From the NCBI GenBank assembly GCA_016710235.1, contig JADJLG010000001.1:124001-188000 (forward strand): a stretch of DNA of 64,000 nucleotides, written 5' to 3'. Positions 17,591 through 26,147 of this stretch are shown here, one piece after another. Origin of the DNA: Saprospiraceae bacterium. GTDB taxonomy: Bacteria > Bacteroidota > Bacteroidia > Chitinophagales > Saprospiraceae. Positions within the stretch are counted from its first letter, which is position 1, and each line of letters begins with the position of its first letter. The notes under the pieces were generated by a model. The model worked only from the letters and a program-made list of their open reading frames with translations. It did not search any database and was not told where the DNA came from. Made by a program: the position numbers and the translations under genes.

Positions 17591-17890
17591 TCATGGAATG
17601 TCCATGTTTATTAATGGAGAGCCTTTGTTTTGTATGGTCTTGACATCGATCAAAATGCCGTTGATGCAAATACTTGTTTTGATCAGGATTAATTTTCCAG
17701 TTTTGCAGATGGGACATAGACTTATGTCAATTCCTGTTTTGATCAATACGCGCAATTGAATTGGTATTTCCACTTTTGGCATTGGTGGCGGCAGTTTCAA
17801 TAGATTATGCAACTTTGCAATACGTTCATTTTTACCTCGATGGGACAAATATCCCGCATGACGTGTATCATTCGGAGCAAGGGTTACCAC
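17591..17890 (-). pseudogene. IS91-like transposase fragment (C-terminal zinc-binding tail)
   Basis: A minus-strand frame without a proper start. It has a basic segment (TRHAGYLSHRGKNERIAKL) and a zinc-ribbon tail CPICKTGK, as in the C-termini of IS91-type transposases of Bacteroidota. Two shorter, more decayed relatives occur near 19046 and 20530. Only the last part of the gene survives and no HUH catalytic motif is present. Confidence 0.5.
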
Positions 17891-17948
17891 GCAAGAAAGT
17901 TCACTTTTGGATAATCAGGCAGTAAGTTGATTACCAGAATAGTCACTA

Positions 17949-18130
17949 GAAAGACCCAAATTTTTCTCAAAACTGGCATGTTTTAAGCCTGTGGGAGTTC
18001 TTATTTTTTTGCAAACTATTCGGCGGCCTATAAAAATAGTGCCTTTATCACGTCTAAAATTAGGTTATATGAAATTTTACCAGGTGATTTATGTACTTGA
18101 AAACAAAAAATATGGTATTTTCACAGTCTG
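17949..18130. mobile_element. Solo right end of the IS1182-like element, copy 2
   Basis: Closely similar to 14328-14509 from AGAAAGACCC through to the terminal TTTTCACAGTCTG. It ends at 18130 and is followed by ACGTT, so its end abuts the cassette core GTTAGCGG (18133). No transposase is attached. Sequence to its left is unrelated to the IS. Confidence 0.75.
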
Positions 18131-18190
18131 ACGTTAGCGGTCAGTGTAGCGTATGAAAATCTCGACAAAGAAAAAAATCTATTGAATTTA

Positions 18191-18727
18191 ATGACAAACA
18201 AGAAAAACATATTAGCAATTATTGGAAGTGCAAGTTCAAATTCTGCAAACCTAAAATTGGTTGGGAAAATTGCCAGTCTAACAGAAAATGAATTTAACTT
18301 GACGATATATAACAACTTAAAGACATTACCACATTTTGACCCAGAACTTTCGACAGACAATCCACCAAAGGAAATAATTGAATTTAGGAAAAGTGTTGAA
18401 GAAGCAGACGGAATTATTATATGTACACCAGAATATATTTTTAGTATTCCAAGTGGTCTGAAAAACGCAATTGAATGGTGTATTTCGACAACAATATTTT
18501 CAGAGAAACCAATTGGGTTGATAACGGCTTCTGCAAGTGGACAAAAAGGACACGAAGAATTGCAACTCATTATGAAAACTGCAATGGCAAAATTTACTGA
18601 CAAGACAAGTTTACTAATTCAAGGAATAAAAGGGAAATTTGACAAACAAGGTAATTTAATTGACAATGAAACAAAAAATCAATTAGATAACTTTATTGAC
18701 GCTTTAATGAAATTAATAAACGAATAA
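18191..18727 (+). CDS. NADPH-dependent FMN reductase (flavodoxin-like fold)
   Basis: A 178-residue protein counted from ATG 18191; an upstream in-frame TTG at 18182 is less likely. The family hallmarks are the phosphate-binding loop GSASSNSANLKL near the N-terminus and the TPEYIFSIPSGLKNAIEW block around residue 85, plus LITASASGQKG. Such enzymes reduce FMN, quinones, azo compounds or chromate using NAD(P)H in the cytoplasm. The gene is a full cassette: core GTTAGCGG at 18133 and inverse core CCGCTAAC at 18738. Stress or xenobiotic tolerance is a reasonable but unproved role. Confidence 0.85.
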   Translation: MTNKKNILAIIGSASSNSANLKLVGKIASLTENEFNLTIYNNLKTLPHFDPELSTDNPPKEIIEFRKSVEEADGIIICTPEYIFSIPSGLKNAIEWCISTTIFSEKPIGLITASASGQKGHEELQLIMKTAMAKFTDKTSLLIQGIKGKFDKQGNLIDNETKNQLDNFIDALMKLINE

Positions 18728-18737
18728 AAACACCGAA

Positions 18738-18793
18738 CCGCTAACATACAAGGAATAAACGAAGCTCTGCTGCGATTTAATCCTGTGTTGAAT
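18738..18793 (+). other. attC recombination site
   Basis: A 56-base site. Inverse core CCGCTAAC is the perfect reverse complement of the core opening this cassette at 18133. The stem AGGAATAAACGAAG (18751-18764) pairs with CTGCGATTTAATCCT (18770-18784), with one bulge and two mismatches, and the site ends in the core GTTGAAT (18787-18793), which fits GTTRRRY. It is nearly identical to the site at 20213. Confidence 0.8.
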
Positions 18794-19198
18794 GAAGCTC
18801 AGGTAGCTCGGCTTTGAGGTCAATCCTATGGGGAATAAATAATTTTGTGAGGGGATGCTGAGGGTGCTTAGAGGATGTTCAGGAGAATGATCAGTGATTA
18901 ATCAAGCTTCAATGGGATTGGAATTGAGTAAAAAGCTTACATTTTTATATAGCTACTTGGTTTTTTGAAACAAGTGGTCATGTAGTTTTCAAGGATTATT
19001 TTATTTGTGCAATAGGATCTTAGCTCGTTCACAGATACAAGTCGTTTATTGTGCATTGCATTTAAAAATTTGAAGATTCGCTATCGGTGGTTGAACTGAA
19101 CTAAAGCTCAATATCCAGATCATCTTACCTGACTTGCAACAAGGACATGAGTCCGGGTCGAAATGGTGTTTTTCCACGCTGGAACTACCCAAGCCCAT
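18794..19198. other. Noncoding stretch with IS91-like remnant
   Basis: Follows the core GTTGAAT at 18787, where a next cassette should begin, but no intact gene is present. The minus strand near 19046-19180 holds a decayed frame with CPCCKSGK, similar to the zinc tail of the fragment at 17591. The plus strand shows nothing I can support. Confidence 0.5.
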
Positions 19199-19366
19199 CT
19201 CAAAACTGGCTTTTTTTAAGCCCGTGGGAGGGCTTAATTTTTTTTGCAAACTATTTTCGGCGGTCCATACATGTATTGCCTTTATCACGTCTAAAATTAT
19301 ATTATAAGAATTTTTACCAGGTGATTTTTGAAGTTGAAAACAGAAAAGTGGTATTTTCACAGTCTG
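19199..19366. mobile_element. Solo right end of the IS1182-like element, copy 3
   Basis: Similar to the IS right end from TCAAAACTGGC through TTTTCACAGTCTG. It stops at 19366 and is followed by ACGTTGGTAGC, so again it abuts a GTT core (19369). It is the most diverged of the four copies. Confidence 0.7.
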
Positions 19367-19396
19367 ACGTTGGTAGCAACTACAAAAGAAGACAGA

Positions 19397-20218
19397 GTGA
19401 AAGTCCCAATATCAAAGCAATTAACCGACAATTTAATTCTTCCCTGCCTTGCAATTACAGGCGTTGGACTTTACAACCTCTATTCAAAAGAACAAAATCG
19501 CTTTGACCAAAACATCTTATTAATAATTGCTTTCGGCATACCGACACTTTTATTTGCTTGGTTTCTCCTTGACAAAAGGGTTGAGTTTAATGACAATAAA
19601 AAAGTTCGAAAAGCAGACCGACTTTTTCAACTTCCGTTTTCATCTTTTTCGACACTGCTTATTTTCATCATCTCATCTCTATTTTTAGTGGGTGGACTTG
19701 CGATATTTTTTAGGGACAAAGACACATCAGGCGGACTTCCTATGCTGCTAATAAGTTTATCGGCAGTTGTCTTGACTGCTATTGCTGTTGAGCATCCCAA
19801 AGTTTGGTTTTCAGACACTCTAAATATGGACGATATGATTGAGGATATTAAAAATACTCCTCAAGAGAATTTCCCTGCATATCAAGACGGCATTTTTTCT
19901 TATGACAAAAATTCGTTTAAAATTCAACTTAACAATGAAACTAAGACTATAAGCTGGGACGACATAACTTTAATCAAAGCATATAAAATTGACAATTATA
20001 CCATTGACCGTATTGTAATTGAAATTCATTTAGCAGAAACATTTATTTCAATCAACGACCAAACAACAGGGCATATGAAATTTATGGAGACCGCATCAAG
20101 TAAACTAACCAACTTCAAAAAGGACTGGTTTACAGTTGTTGCTTTTCCTGCATTTGAGACAAATTTGACGACTATTTATGAACGACAAACAGCGGACGTA
20201 AAGAAAGGCAGTCACTAA
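19397..20218 (+). CDS. Cassette-borne membrane protein of unknown function
   Basis: The open frame reaches back into the IS right end, so the real start must be inside the cassette; GTG at 19397 (product beginning KVPISKQLTDN) is the best choice, giving about 273 residues. Four hydrophobic segments are visible in the first 150 residues (around LILPCLAITGVG, ILLIIAFGIPTLLFAWFLL, LLIFIISSLFLVG, MLLISLSAVVLTAIAV). A soluble C-terminal beta-rich domain (SWDDITLIKAYKI) has the look of a membrane-anchored PH-like domain. Family not recognised. The attC at 20213 overlaps the last codons. Confidence 0.6.
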   Translation: MKVPISKQLTDNLILPCLAITGVGLYNLYSKEQNRFDQNILLIIAFGIPTLLFAWFLLDKRVEFNDNKKVRKADRLFQLPFSSFSTLLIFIISSLFLVGGLAIFFRDKDTSGGLPMLLISLSAVVLTAIAVEHPKVWFSDTLNMDDMIEDIKNTPQENFPAYQDGIFSYDKNSFKIQLNNETKTISWDDITLIKAYKIDNYTIDRIVIEIHLAETFISINDQTTGHMKFMETASSKLTNFKKDWFTVVAFPAFETNLTTIYERQTADVKKGSH

Positions 20219-20267
20219 CATACAAGGATTAAACGAAGCTCTGCTTCGATTTAATCCTGCGTTGAAT
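20213..20267 (+). other. attC recombination site
   Basis: A 55-base site. Inverse core CACTAAC, stem AGGATTAAACGAAG (20225-20238) pairing with CTTCGATTTAATCCT (20244-20258) with one bulged base, and core GTTGAAT (20261-20267). The stem is more perfect than that of the 18738 site. The inverse core matches only the CTAAC part expected from the core at 19369 (GTTGGTAG), so this cassette's ends are less well matched than the others. Confidence 0.75.
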
Positions 20268-20616
20268 GAAGCGGAAGCCTCCAGGTAATCATCTGATCAT
20301 ATGGGGACTCAATATTAAGGGATAGGATAGAAATGATGTTCAGAAGATTTTCATGAGCTCCACTTTGAGTCTACCTGTATTATAAAGAGTACAAGTAGCA
20401 AGTTTGGATTTATGGATAAAAAAAACGAGTTTTCCGGCTATTGGATTTTATAGATCTTTAAATGATTGCAATGGCATATCAGCCGGAACAAAGATACAAG
20501 TATTGCTTGCTTCTGGATTTTACAATTGTAGTTGGAAAACCCGTGTCGGAAGATTCGTGCTGAAGGTCAATATCCAGAACATCTTGTCCCGCTAGCAACA
20601 AGACATGAGTCCGGGT
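20268..20616. other. Noncoding stretch with IS91-like remnant
   Basis: Like 18794-19198, this follows a GTTGAAT core and lacks a gene. Around 20530-20616 the minus strand matches the remnant at 19081-19160 at the base level (shared GACATGAGTCCGGGTC) with small deletions. A 63-codon open frame at 20404 is not convincing. Confidence 0.45.
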
Positions 20617-20779
20617 CAAAATTGGCTTGTTTTAAGCTCGTGGGAGGGCTTAATTTTTTTGCAAACTATTCAGCAGTCAATAAATATACTGCCTTTATCA
20701 CGTCTAAAATTCGGTTATATGAAATTTTACCAGGTGATTTATGCATTTGAAAACAGAAAAATGGTATTTTCACAGTCTG
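20617..20779. mobile_element. Solo right end of the IS1182-like element, copy 4
   Basis: Matches the IS right end from CAAAATTGGC through TTTTCACAGTCTG, ending at 20779. ACGTTTATGAA follows, so it too abuts a GTT (20782). Short open frames running through this copy are shared by all copies and belong to the repeat. Confidence 0.7.
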
Positions 20780-20827
20780 ACGTTTATGAAATAAAATCAA
20801 AAATTACATGATACAAATATTAAACCG

Positions 20828-21871
20828 ATGTTAAACAATCTGCTCTTTGTGCTTACAGGGATATCTTATATAGGTCTACTTATCATTAATCTCTACAAAC
20901 CTAAAGGAACAGGCGATCAGCTCGTTGGTTGGAGTTTAATAATTTTTGTTGTGTTGGCGGCATATATTGTATCCAGTTTGATGCTCACAATAAATATTGC
21001 GTACAAAGGAGGTTTTGACTGGATTGCTGAAACTAAAGTTAAAAGAAACATCATCATTTGCATTGGCTGGCTATGTTTGATGGCAGGAATTTATTATACA
21101 ACTTCAATTAATGTGGATGTGAAGGTAGCCGGTACTAACAATATGTTAGGACTTATCGTGGTAGAATATGGAGCCATTTGGATGCCTTTATTAATGCTTA
21201 TACCATATGCTGTCATGTCAAATACTGAATGGCACAATACCGATTCACCCAATATATATAAAAATCTTTTATTGACTGGGTGTCTTATTGGCCTGGCCTT
21301 TCACTTTTTACCAAGGGAGCTTTTGGGCAAATTATTAAAAGACGAGAAGGCAATACAAAAATTGCATTATGAAAACATCCTGAAGGAAATGCAAGAAACA
21401 ACAAATGTCAATCGGCTTTTAAGTTATATAGACGATAAAGATGTTCAACTTAAAGAGGCGGCCCTAACAAGCTTGAAGCGTATAGAAAACATAGATTCAG
21501 TATTTATAGAAATTTTAAACCATTGTGAATCAAACTATGACTATATGGCGGTGTATGCTTATATGGTGCACAACGAAGTAAAAAATCCCCAATTATTTAT
21601 AAAACCTCTAAATTTCACGTTGGAGCGTGTGGCAACAGAGCTTGAGCTATTACAATTCGATTTAGAAGAAAACCAAAAATATAAAGTAACATTGTTACAT
21701 GTTGATGGAATATGCCAAGTATTAGATACCCGATTTAAAGCATACAAAAATGAATTTCGCCGTAACATGTTAAGAATTCAAGAAGAATTGAACAAAGAGC
21801 CTAAACCTGGATTTATAGCACTACGAAATAAATACAAAACGGCTGTAGATAAATGGTTGACTTCACAATGA
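20828..21871 (+). CDS. Membrane protein with helical repeat-like C-terminus
   Basis: A 347-residue protein of no family that I recognise. Five hydrophobic segments occupy the first 165 residues (LLFVLTGISYIGLLIINL, a second near VGWSLIIFVVLAAYIV, a third near IIICIGWLCLMAGIYY, and two more). The remainder is a charged helical domain with HEAT-like character (LLSYIDDKDVQLKEAALTSL). It starts 46 bases after a GTT next to an IS right end, so it is probably another cassette gene, but no clear attC follows it. Confidence 0.6.
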   Translation: MLNNLLFVLTGISYIGLLIINLYKPKGTGDQLVGWSLIIFVVLAAYIVSSLMLTINIAYKGGFDWIAETKVKRNIIICIGWLCLMAGIYYTTSINVDVKVAGTNNMLGLIVVEYGAIWMPLLMLIPYAVMSNTEWHNTDSPNIYKNLLLTGCLIGLAFHFLPRELLGKLLKDEKAIQKLHYENILKEMQETTNVNRLLSYIDDKDVQLKEAALTSLKRIENIDSVFIEILNHCESNYDYMAVYAYMVHNEVKNPQLFIKPLNFTLERVATELELLQFDLEENQKYKVTLLHVDGICQVLDTRFKAYKNEFRRNMLRIQEELNKEPKPGFIALRNKYKTAVDKWLTSQ

Positions 21872-21941
21872 AAAAAACGGAGATAGTATAAAACAGGTTA
21901 GACAAGCAACAAGCTACACACACAACAACTAAAAAAATAAA

Positions 21942-22361
21942 ATGGCGCAACACAACGGCTTTATCGAACTTCATTTGATAGAAAACACAGGTGAGAATGC
22001 CGATAAAATAGGGTTGCTCACTGCCGAATTTGTTCATTATACAGATTGTCAACAACTGAAAGTTTGGCTACCAAAATCTGAGTACAATAAATGTGATTAT
22101 GGCATTTATAAAATTGTCAATAAATTGACACAAGATATTGTAGAACAAGAACTTGTAGAACTAAAAGTAAGCGGAAATACCCAAATGCTTTTTGATACGC
22201 TTTGCCTTTCAGATGGAGATTATTCCCTTGAAATTGAACACCCAAAAGGCGGTAAACATTATTTGCATTTTCAAAAACACGCCGAAGGATTTGTACCTGA
22301 AAAATTTAGACCTGTTGAGCCACCGAGTTCAGATGACACTATGCGAAAAATGTTTTGGTAG
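21942..22361 (+). CDS. Hypothetical small soluble protein
   Basis: A 139-residue protein, 70 bases after the previous gene and probably co-transcribed. The sequence is beta-rich with conserved-looking blocks (LKVWLPKSEYNKCDYGIYKIV, then YSLEIEHPKGGKHYLHF) and a proline-rich C-terminus. No signal peptide or membrane helix. I do not recognise the family. It is the last gene of the accessory region. Confidence 0.55.
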   Translation: MAQHNGFIELHLIENTGENADKIGLLTAEFVHYTDCQQLKVWLPKSEYNKCDYGIYKIVNKLTQDIVEQELVELKVSGNTQMLFDTLCLSDGDYSLEIEHPKGGKHYLHFQKHAEGFVPEKFRPVEPPSSDDTMRKMFW

Positions 22362-22945
22362 TGAATCTCATTCAAAATATCCGAAATAAGCCCGCCCCTC
22401 TTTATAAGAAGAGAAAAAATGAAAGATAGTCATCGAACAAAGTATCTGCGCCTATTTGCATAAAGCTCAACTCGCAAGCCAAGCGCAACTGTAATCAGCG
22501 CAGATACTCACTTTCTGCGGCAGCTTAAACAACGACACTACACCGGAAAGTAATGGGACATAAAAAAGTATGTTTAGAATGTAGATAGACACTTAACAGA
22601 CCATTTCACAGTGGCTCTGAACAAACATATCCTGCCCTGAATGCGGAAAATCAATGACACTTTTACCTCACCGATTTAGACTTCCTAAAAGACAGTGTAA
22701 ATTTCGCTCAAGCGAAACAACAATTAGAAAGAAAACTACCAATCAAACTCATCCTACAATTCACACTTGCACATTATTTCAATCAATAAATCTAAACAAA
22801 GTACTACTTTCAATTGTATACTTTGGTTAAACCGCATGCCAACATTTAGAAAATCTGGATAACCAAAAGCGGAAATAGGAGTTCAATCTAATTTAAATTT
22901 TATTGCACCTCATTTATAATTTCAAAACCAATTCAATAATCATCT
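22362..22945. other. Noncoding stretch with a perfect 11-base inverted repeat
   Basis: No gene. AGTATCTGCGC (22441-22451) and GCGCAGATACT (22498-22508) are perfect inverses separated by 46 bases. An AAGCCCGCCC block at 22388 resembles the right arm of the HNH-cassette attC. Together these may mark a decayed cassette end where the array stops. The rest holds short decayed frames. Confidence 0.5.
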
Positions 22946-23419
22946 ATGGATTTTAATCAACCAAATACTGCTGAGGCAGGAATGCTCATCAGGAAACCGG
23001 CAAACGAAGTATTTAATGCATTTGTAGACCCCGAAATTACCCGACACTTCTGGTTTACAAAAGGAAGTGACAAATTAATAGAAGGAAACACAATCCACTG
23101 GGAATGGGAAATGTATAATGTTTCTACTTCAGTTTTCGTACGCCAAATTAAACCAAATGAGAAAATTGTGATTGAATGGGAAGTCCCAACAACGACTGTC
23201 GAGTTTAATTTTAAATCCTTAATGAATGGTGATACTTACGTCATGATAATGCACTCCGGGTTCCATAAAACAGGAAACGAATTGCTGGCAACTATTAAAG
23301 ACAGTGTTGGTGGATTCACAACAGTCTTAGATGGACTCAAAGCTTATATGGAACATGGAATAAATTTGAACCTTATCGCTGACAAATTTCCAAAAGAAAT
23401 CACTCAACATGGCAACTGA
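22946..23419 (+). CDS. SRPBCC / AHSA1-like protein
   Basis: A 157-residue protein with the START-like helix-grip pattern: LIRKPANEVFNAFVDPEITRHFW at the start, a central VFVRQIKPNEKIVIEWE strand pair and a C-terminal helix (GGFTTVLDGLKAYMEHG). Members bind hydrophobic ligands or act as Hsp90 ATPase activator-like proteins. The ligand is unknown. It stands alone with 440 noncoding bases after it. Confidence 0.8.
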   Translation: MDFNQPNTAEAGMLIRKPANEVFNAFVDPEITRHFWFTKGSDKLIEGNTIHWEWEMYNVSTSVFVRQIKPNEKIVIEWEVPTTTVEFNFKSLMNGDTYVMIMHSGFHKTGNELLATIKDSVGGFTTVLDGLKAYMEHGINLNLIADKFPKEITQHGN

Positions 23420-23860
23420 CTAAAACAGAATTGGCAAGATTTAATCTTAAAATAATCCTACATATCCAAAACCTAAAAATGGTTTCACGATAACCACCGT
23501 TCTCACCATCTATACATAAGGCCTTTAATATGAAACAGTCTGCGATCAATATAAGTTAAAGTTGTATACAATCTATCAAGATCAAAATGCTAGGAAACTA
23601 CGCACAGTCATAATAAAAACAATACCTCTCTTCATAAACAAACGCAAGAAGGTCATGAATTAAATTAGATCTATTCATTATAGAGTACTTGTAGAATCTG
23701 ATCCTAATTCTTAAGTCATCCCATTTTGGACTAAGTTCTCTTTTCTTTTTCGTTCACATTTTCACACAGCATTGGGTCAAAATTGAATCCTCAAGCCTTG
23801 ATTAAATAATGACCCTTACTAAATCAATATAGCTTAAACGTGTGAACTCTATCTCCTCAG
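23420..23860. other. Intergenic stretch with no recognised content
   Basis: AT-rich sequence between convergent genes. I see no gene, clear terminator hairpin or repeat. Confidence 0.4.
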
Positions 23861-24580
23861 TTACCTGAAATTAAAATTCAATCCTAGTGTTAAAAATGAT
23901 TTATCCTGTCTAAAGTTGTTATTCGAGACATTCATACTCACTCCTGCTTGAAACTGAAGCTGAACTTTTTCAAGCCCACCCCTTATCGTTACTGCAGGTT
24001 CAATTAAGAAATTGGAAGCATTATTGTCTAAGTATTCAGCTTGATTTTCGTTTTCAAAAATGAGATCGCCCTCAATGCTGCTGTAAGACAAATTAACAAA
24101 TCTGGAAGACAATGCTGCCGAAAAATATTTTGATTTATAGCCAAAATTGGGCTGAATTCCGATCCTAAATAAACTTGCAGATATATCACCCTTGGTCTGG
24201 GGATTGGTACTTGTGGTAGATGGCAGGTGGTTCTCGAAGTTGCCAAAACCAATGAGCCCGTAAGTCTCAAACACTAAGTTGTTGCTCAAAGCTTTATAAT
24301 ACCCACCACCAATTTCGAGATATTTTCCGGATCCTCCATTCCCATTTTTCAAATCCTTTGGTATAAACAAACCCCCATTTGCCTTAAGTGCAATACTTTG
24401 ACTGATGCCGTATGCGCCTTGAATTTCAATTTGATTTCCATTCCCCGAAAGGGTAAGATTGGTCTCTCCTTTTTCAGTGATCAATGGAACATTTTGCGTA
24501 TTCGGAGAATAATACTTGGGACTACAAGCTATCATCGTAAGACTTAAAATACCAACAAAAACTGCGTTTTTAATTTTCAT
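23861..24580 (-). CDS. Lipoprotein with outer-membrane barrel-like body
   Basis: A 239-residue protein. The N-terminus is a lipoprotein signal with lipobox LTMIAC. The body alternates short amphipathic strands (LTLSGNGNQIEIQGAYGI, then YLEIGGGYYKAL) and ends FLTLGLNFNF, with a terminal aromatic typical of outer membrane barrels. It is likely to be exported to the outer membrane. Monocistronic on the minus strand; function unknown. Confidence 0.6.
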   Translation of the reverse strand: MKIKNAVFVGILSLTMIACSPKYYSPNTQNVPLITEKGETNLTLSGNGNQIEIQGAYGISQSIALKANGGLFIPKDLKNGNGGSGKYLEIGGGYYKALSNNLVFETYGLIGFGNFENHLPSTTSTNPQTKGDISASLFRIGIQPNFGYKSKYFSAALSSRFVNLSYSSIEGDLIFENENQAEYLDNNASNFLIEPAVTIRGGLEKVQLQFQAGVSMNVSNNNFRQDKSFLTLGLNFNFR

Positions 24581-25218
24581 TTTAAATAAGATTTTTGTTT
24601 AACAATTCAAATACATCATTTAAACCTTTTAGGAGTTTCAGCATTTATGGTGCAAATTTCTCTGATTTGGGTGGGTACTTTGTATCAGATGATTAATAAG
24701 TCTATAAGCAAATATATATACTATTTTTCATATTCTTAGTAATTCCCTAAAAATATATAAGATATGGTGACTCTTGCTCCAAACTCAAATAATAACAAAA
24801 ACCGTATTTCCTCACCTCTTTAACTGATAAAGATTAAAAATTTAGTTCCTTGACAAATTTCAATTCTCTCTGGTGAAACTTTAAACAATAGAAATTGAGG
24901 ATTCAAAATATTGACCAAAATTGTCAAACAGGCGCACTGGTCAATCATTAAGCTACAAATAACTGTAGTCAGTAAAATCCAAAAAATTCTCTTGACACTC
25001 AATAACATGAATACTTCTCCAGATGAGAAACAATATATTCGTTACAATTGAGTAATTTCCAAGTCTTCTACATTTAATTGAAAAAAGGGCAAAACCGGCA
25101 ATTTGTAAAAAATGAGAAGACGAAATTCAAAGGAGAGTCTTCAAGAATGAATAAACTATCATTCATTAAAATCACACTACTTTAGAAAGAATAGATCAAA
25201 AGACACCATCCTAATAAT
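24581..25218. other. Intergenic stretch with no recognised content
   Basis: More than 600 AT-rich bases between two minus-strand lipoprotein genes. One short minus-strand frame (24820-25008) with a hydrophobic stretch is not convincing as a gene. No repeat is shared with the cassette region. Confidence 0.4.
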
Positions 25219-25965
25219 TCATTTTCTTTCAAGCTGATCAAAATAGGAATTCAAATCCTCAATCAATTTTCCCAAGCTCAATTTTAAATTTTGAGAGGAT
25301 GCTACAGCTACATTATTGGCAAAAATTAAATACGGCTTCGAAATTTCGAAGTCCTCATTCATTAAATCCGGAACTGTGTTTTTGGAATTGATGATATTGG
25401 AATGGACTTCTTGCCCATTCTTCAAAACTGTATACTTTATCTTCATACCCGAATTTCCTTCTCCGGGTACATCTTCTGAAAATCCGCCAGTCCAAAACTT
25501 TGCTAATAAAGTCATGCCGCCTCTATAATAACAGTTTCTTACTTCAAACTTCTCTACTTGAATCACTAAAGAATATTCACTAGAGTCACTAATTTTAAAA
25601 TGACCAGCTCTGGTCATTTCATCATAGAGTGTCTTTTCAATCACTCTGTTCACATTTTGATTAAACATTGCATATCCGGGTGTATACTCTCCTTTGAAAA
25701 ACCAAAAATTAATCAGAATTAAAGGAATAACAACCCAAACTTTTGTTTTCCCAACAGTTTCCTTTTTTAAAAGATTCTCGGGTATAATAATACTATCCAG
25801 CCTCACCGCAATGTCCCCTTGGTTATACCTTATCTGCGAATCGCTCACATACTCAAGAGAATACTTGTTAGAATTCATCTCTTTATCCAGCTTACTAAAT
25901 GGCAAACAGCTGCTCAGCATAATACTCAGGAGGAGTAGGGCACTCCATTGGATATTCTTGCTCAT
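25219..25965 (-). CDS. Hypothetical lipoprotein
   Basis: A 248-residue protein with lipoprotein signal SIMLSSC at the N-terminus. A hydrophobic segment WVVIPLILINFWFFKGEY lies near residue 82, followed by a mixed alpha/beta region (VNRVIEKTLYDEMTRAGHF, SLVIQVEKFEVRNCYYRGG). The pattern is reminiscent of periplasmic lipoproteins with a YajG/LptE-like fold, but this is weak. Monocistronic. Confidence 0.6.
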   Translation of the reverse strand: MSKNIQWSALLLLSIMLSSCLPFSKLDKEMNSNKYSLEYVSDSQIRYNQGDIAVRLDSIIIPENLLKKETVGKTKVWVVIPLILINFWFFKGEYTPGYAMFNQNVNRVIEKTLYDEMTRAGHFKISDSSEYSLVIQVEKFEVRNCYYRGGMTLLAKFWTGGFSEDVPGEGNSGMKIKYTVLKNGQEVHSNIINSKNTVPDLMNEDFEISKPYLIFANNVAVASSQNLKLSLGKLIEDLNSYFDQLERK

Positions 25966-26147
25966 CTATAATTATAAGTAGTTTGTACATCACAAACATA
26001 CCTGAAATTTTGAAATAAACCCAGAAAAATATTAAGATCAAAAAACTTATAAAAAGTCCTGTTCCAGACCATATTTAGCTCTGAGGTGTTCCCTCTCAAG
26101 TAAACGACAGCATCTTTCTGTACCACACTGCTCCTGGAAAAATTTGC

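Larger units (their letters stand above)
17129..17948. other. Long noncoding stretch: cassette end, tandem repeat, transposase remnant
   Basis: Between the OLD gene and the next cassette there is no intact gene. It holds the inverse core and type B repeat (17131-17250), an 84-base tandem repeat (17247-17414) and a minus-strand IS91-like transposase remnant (17591-17890). The minus frame at 17202-17402 is only a translation of the tandem repeat. Confidence 0.6.

Noticed and set aside
1..23000. Integron integrase or other tyrosine recombinase
   Set aside because: None of the readable frames shows the R..HxxR..Y pattern or similarity to IntI; the array is reported without one.
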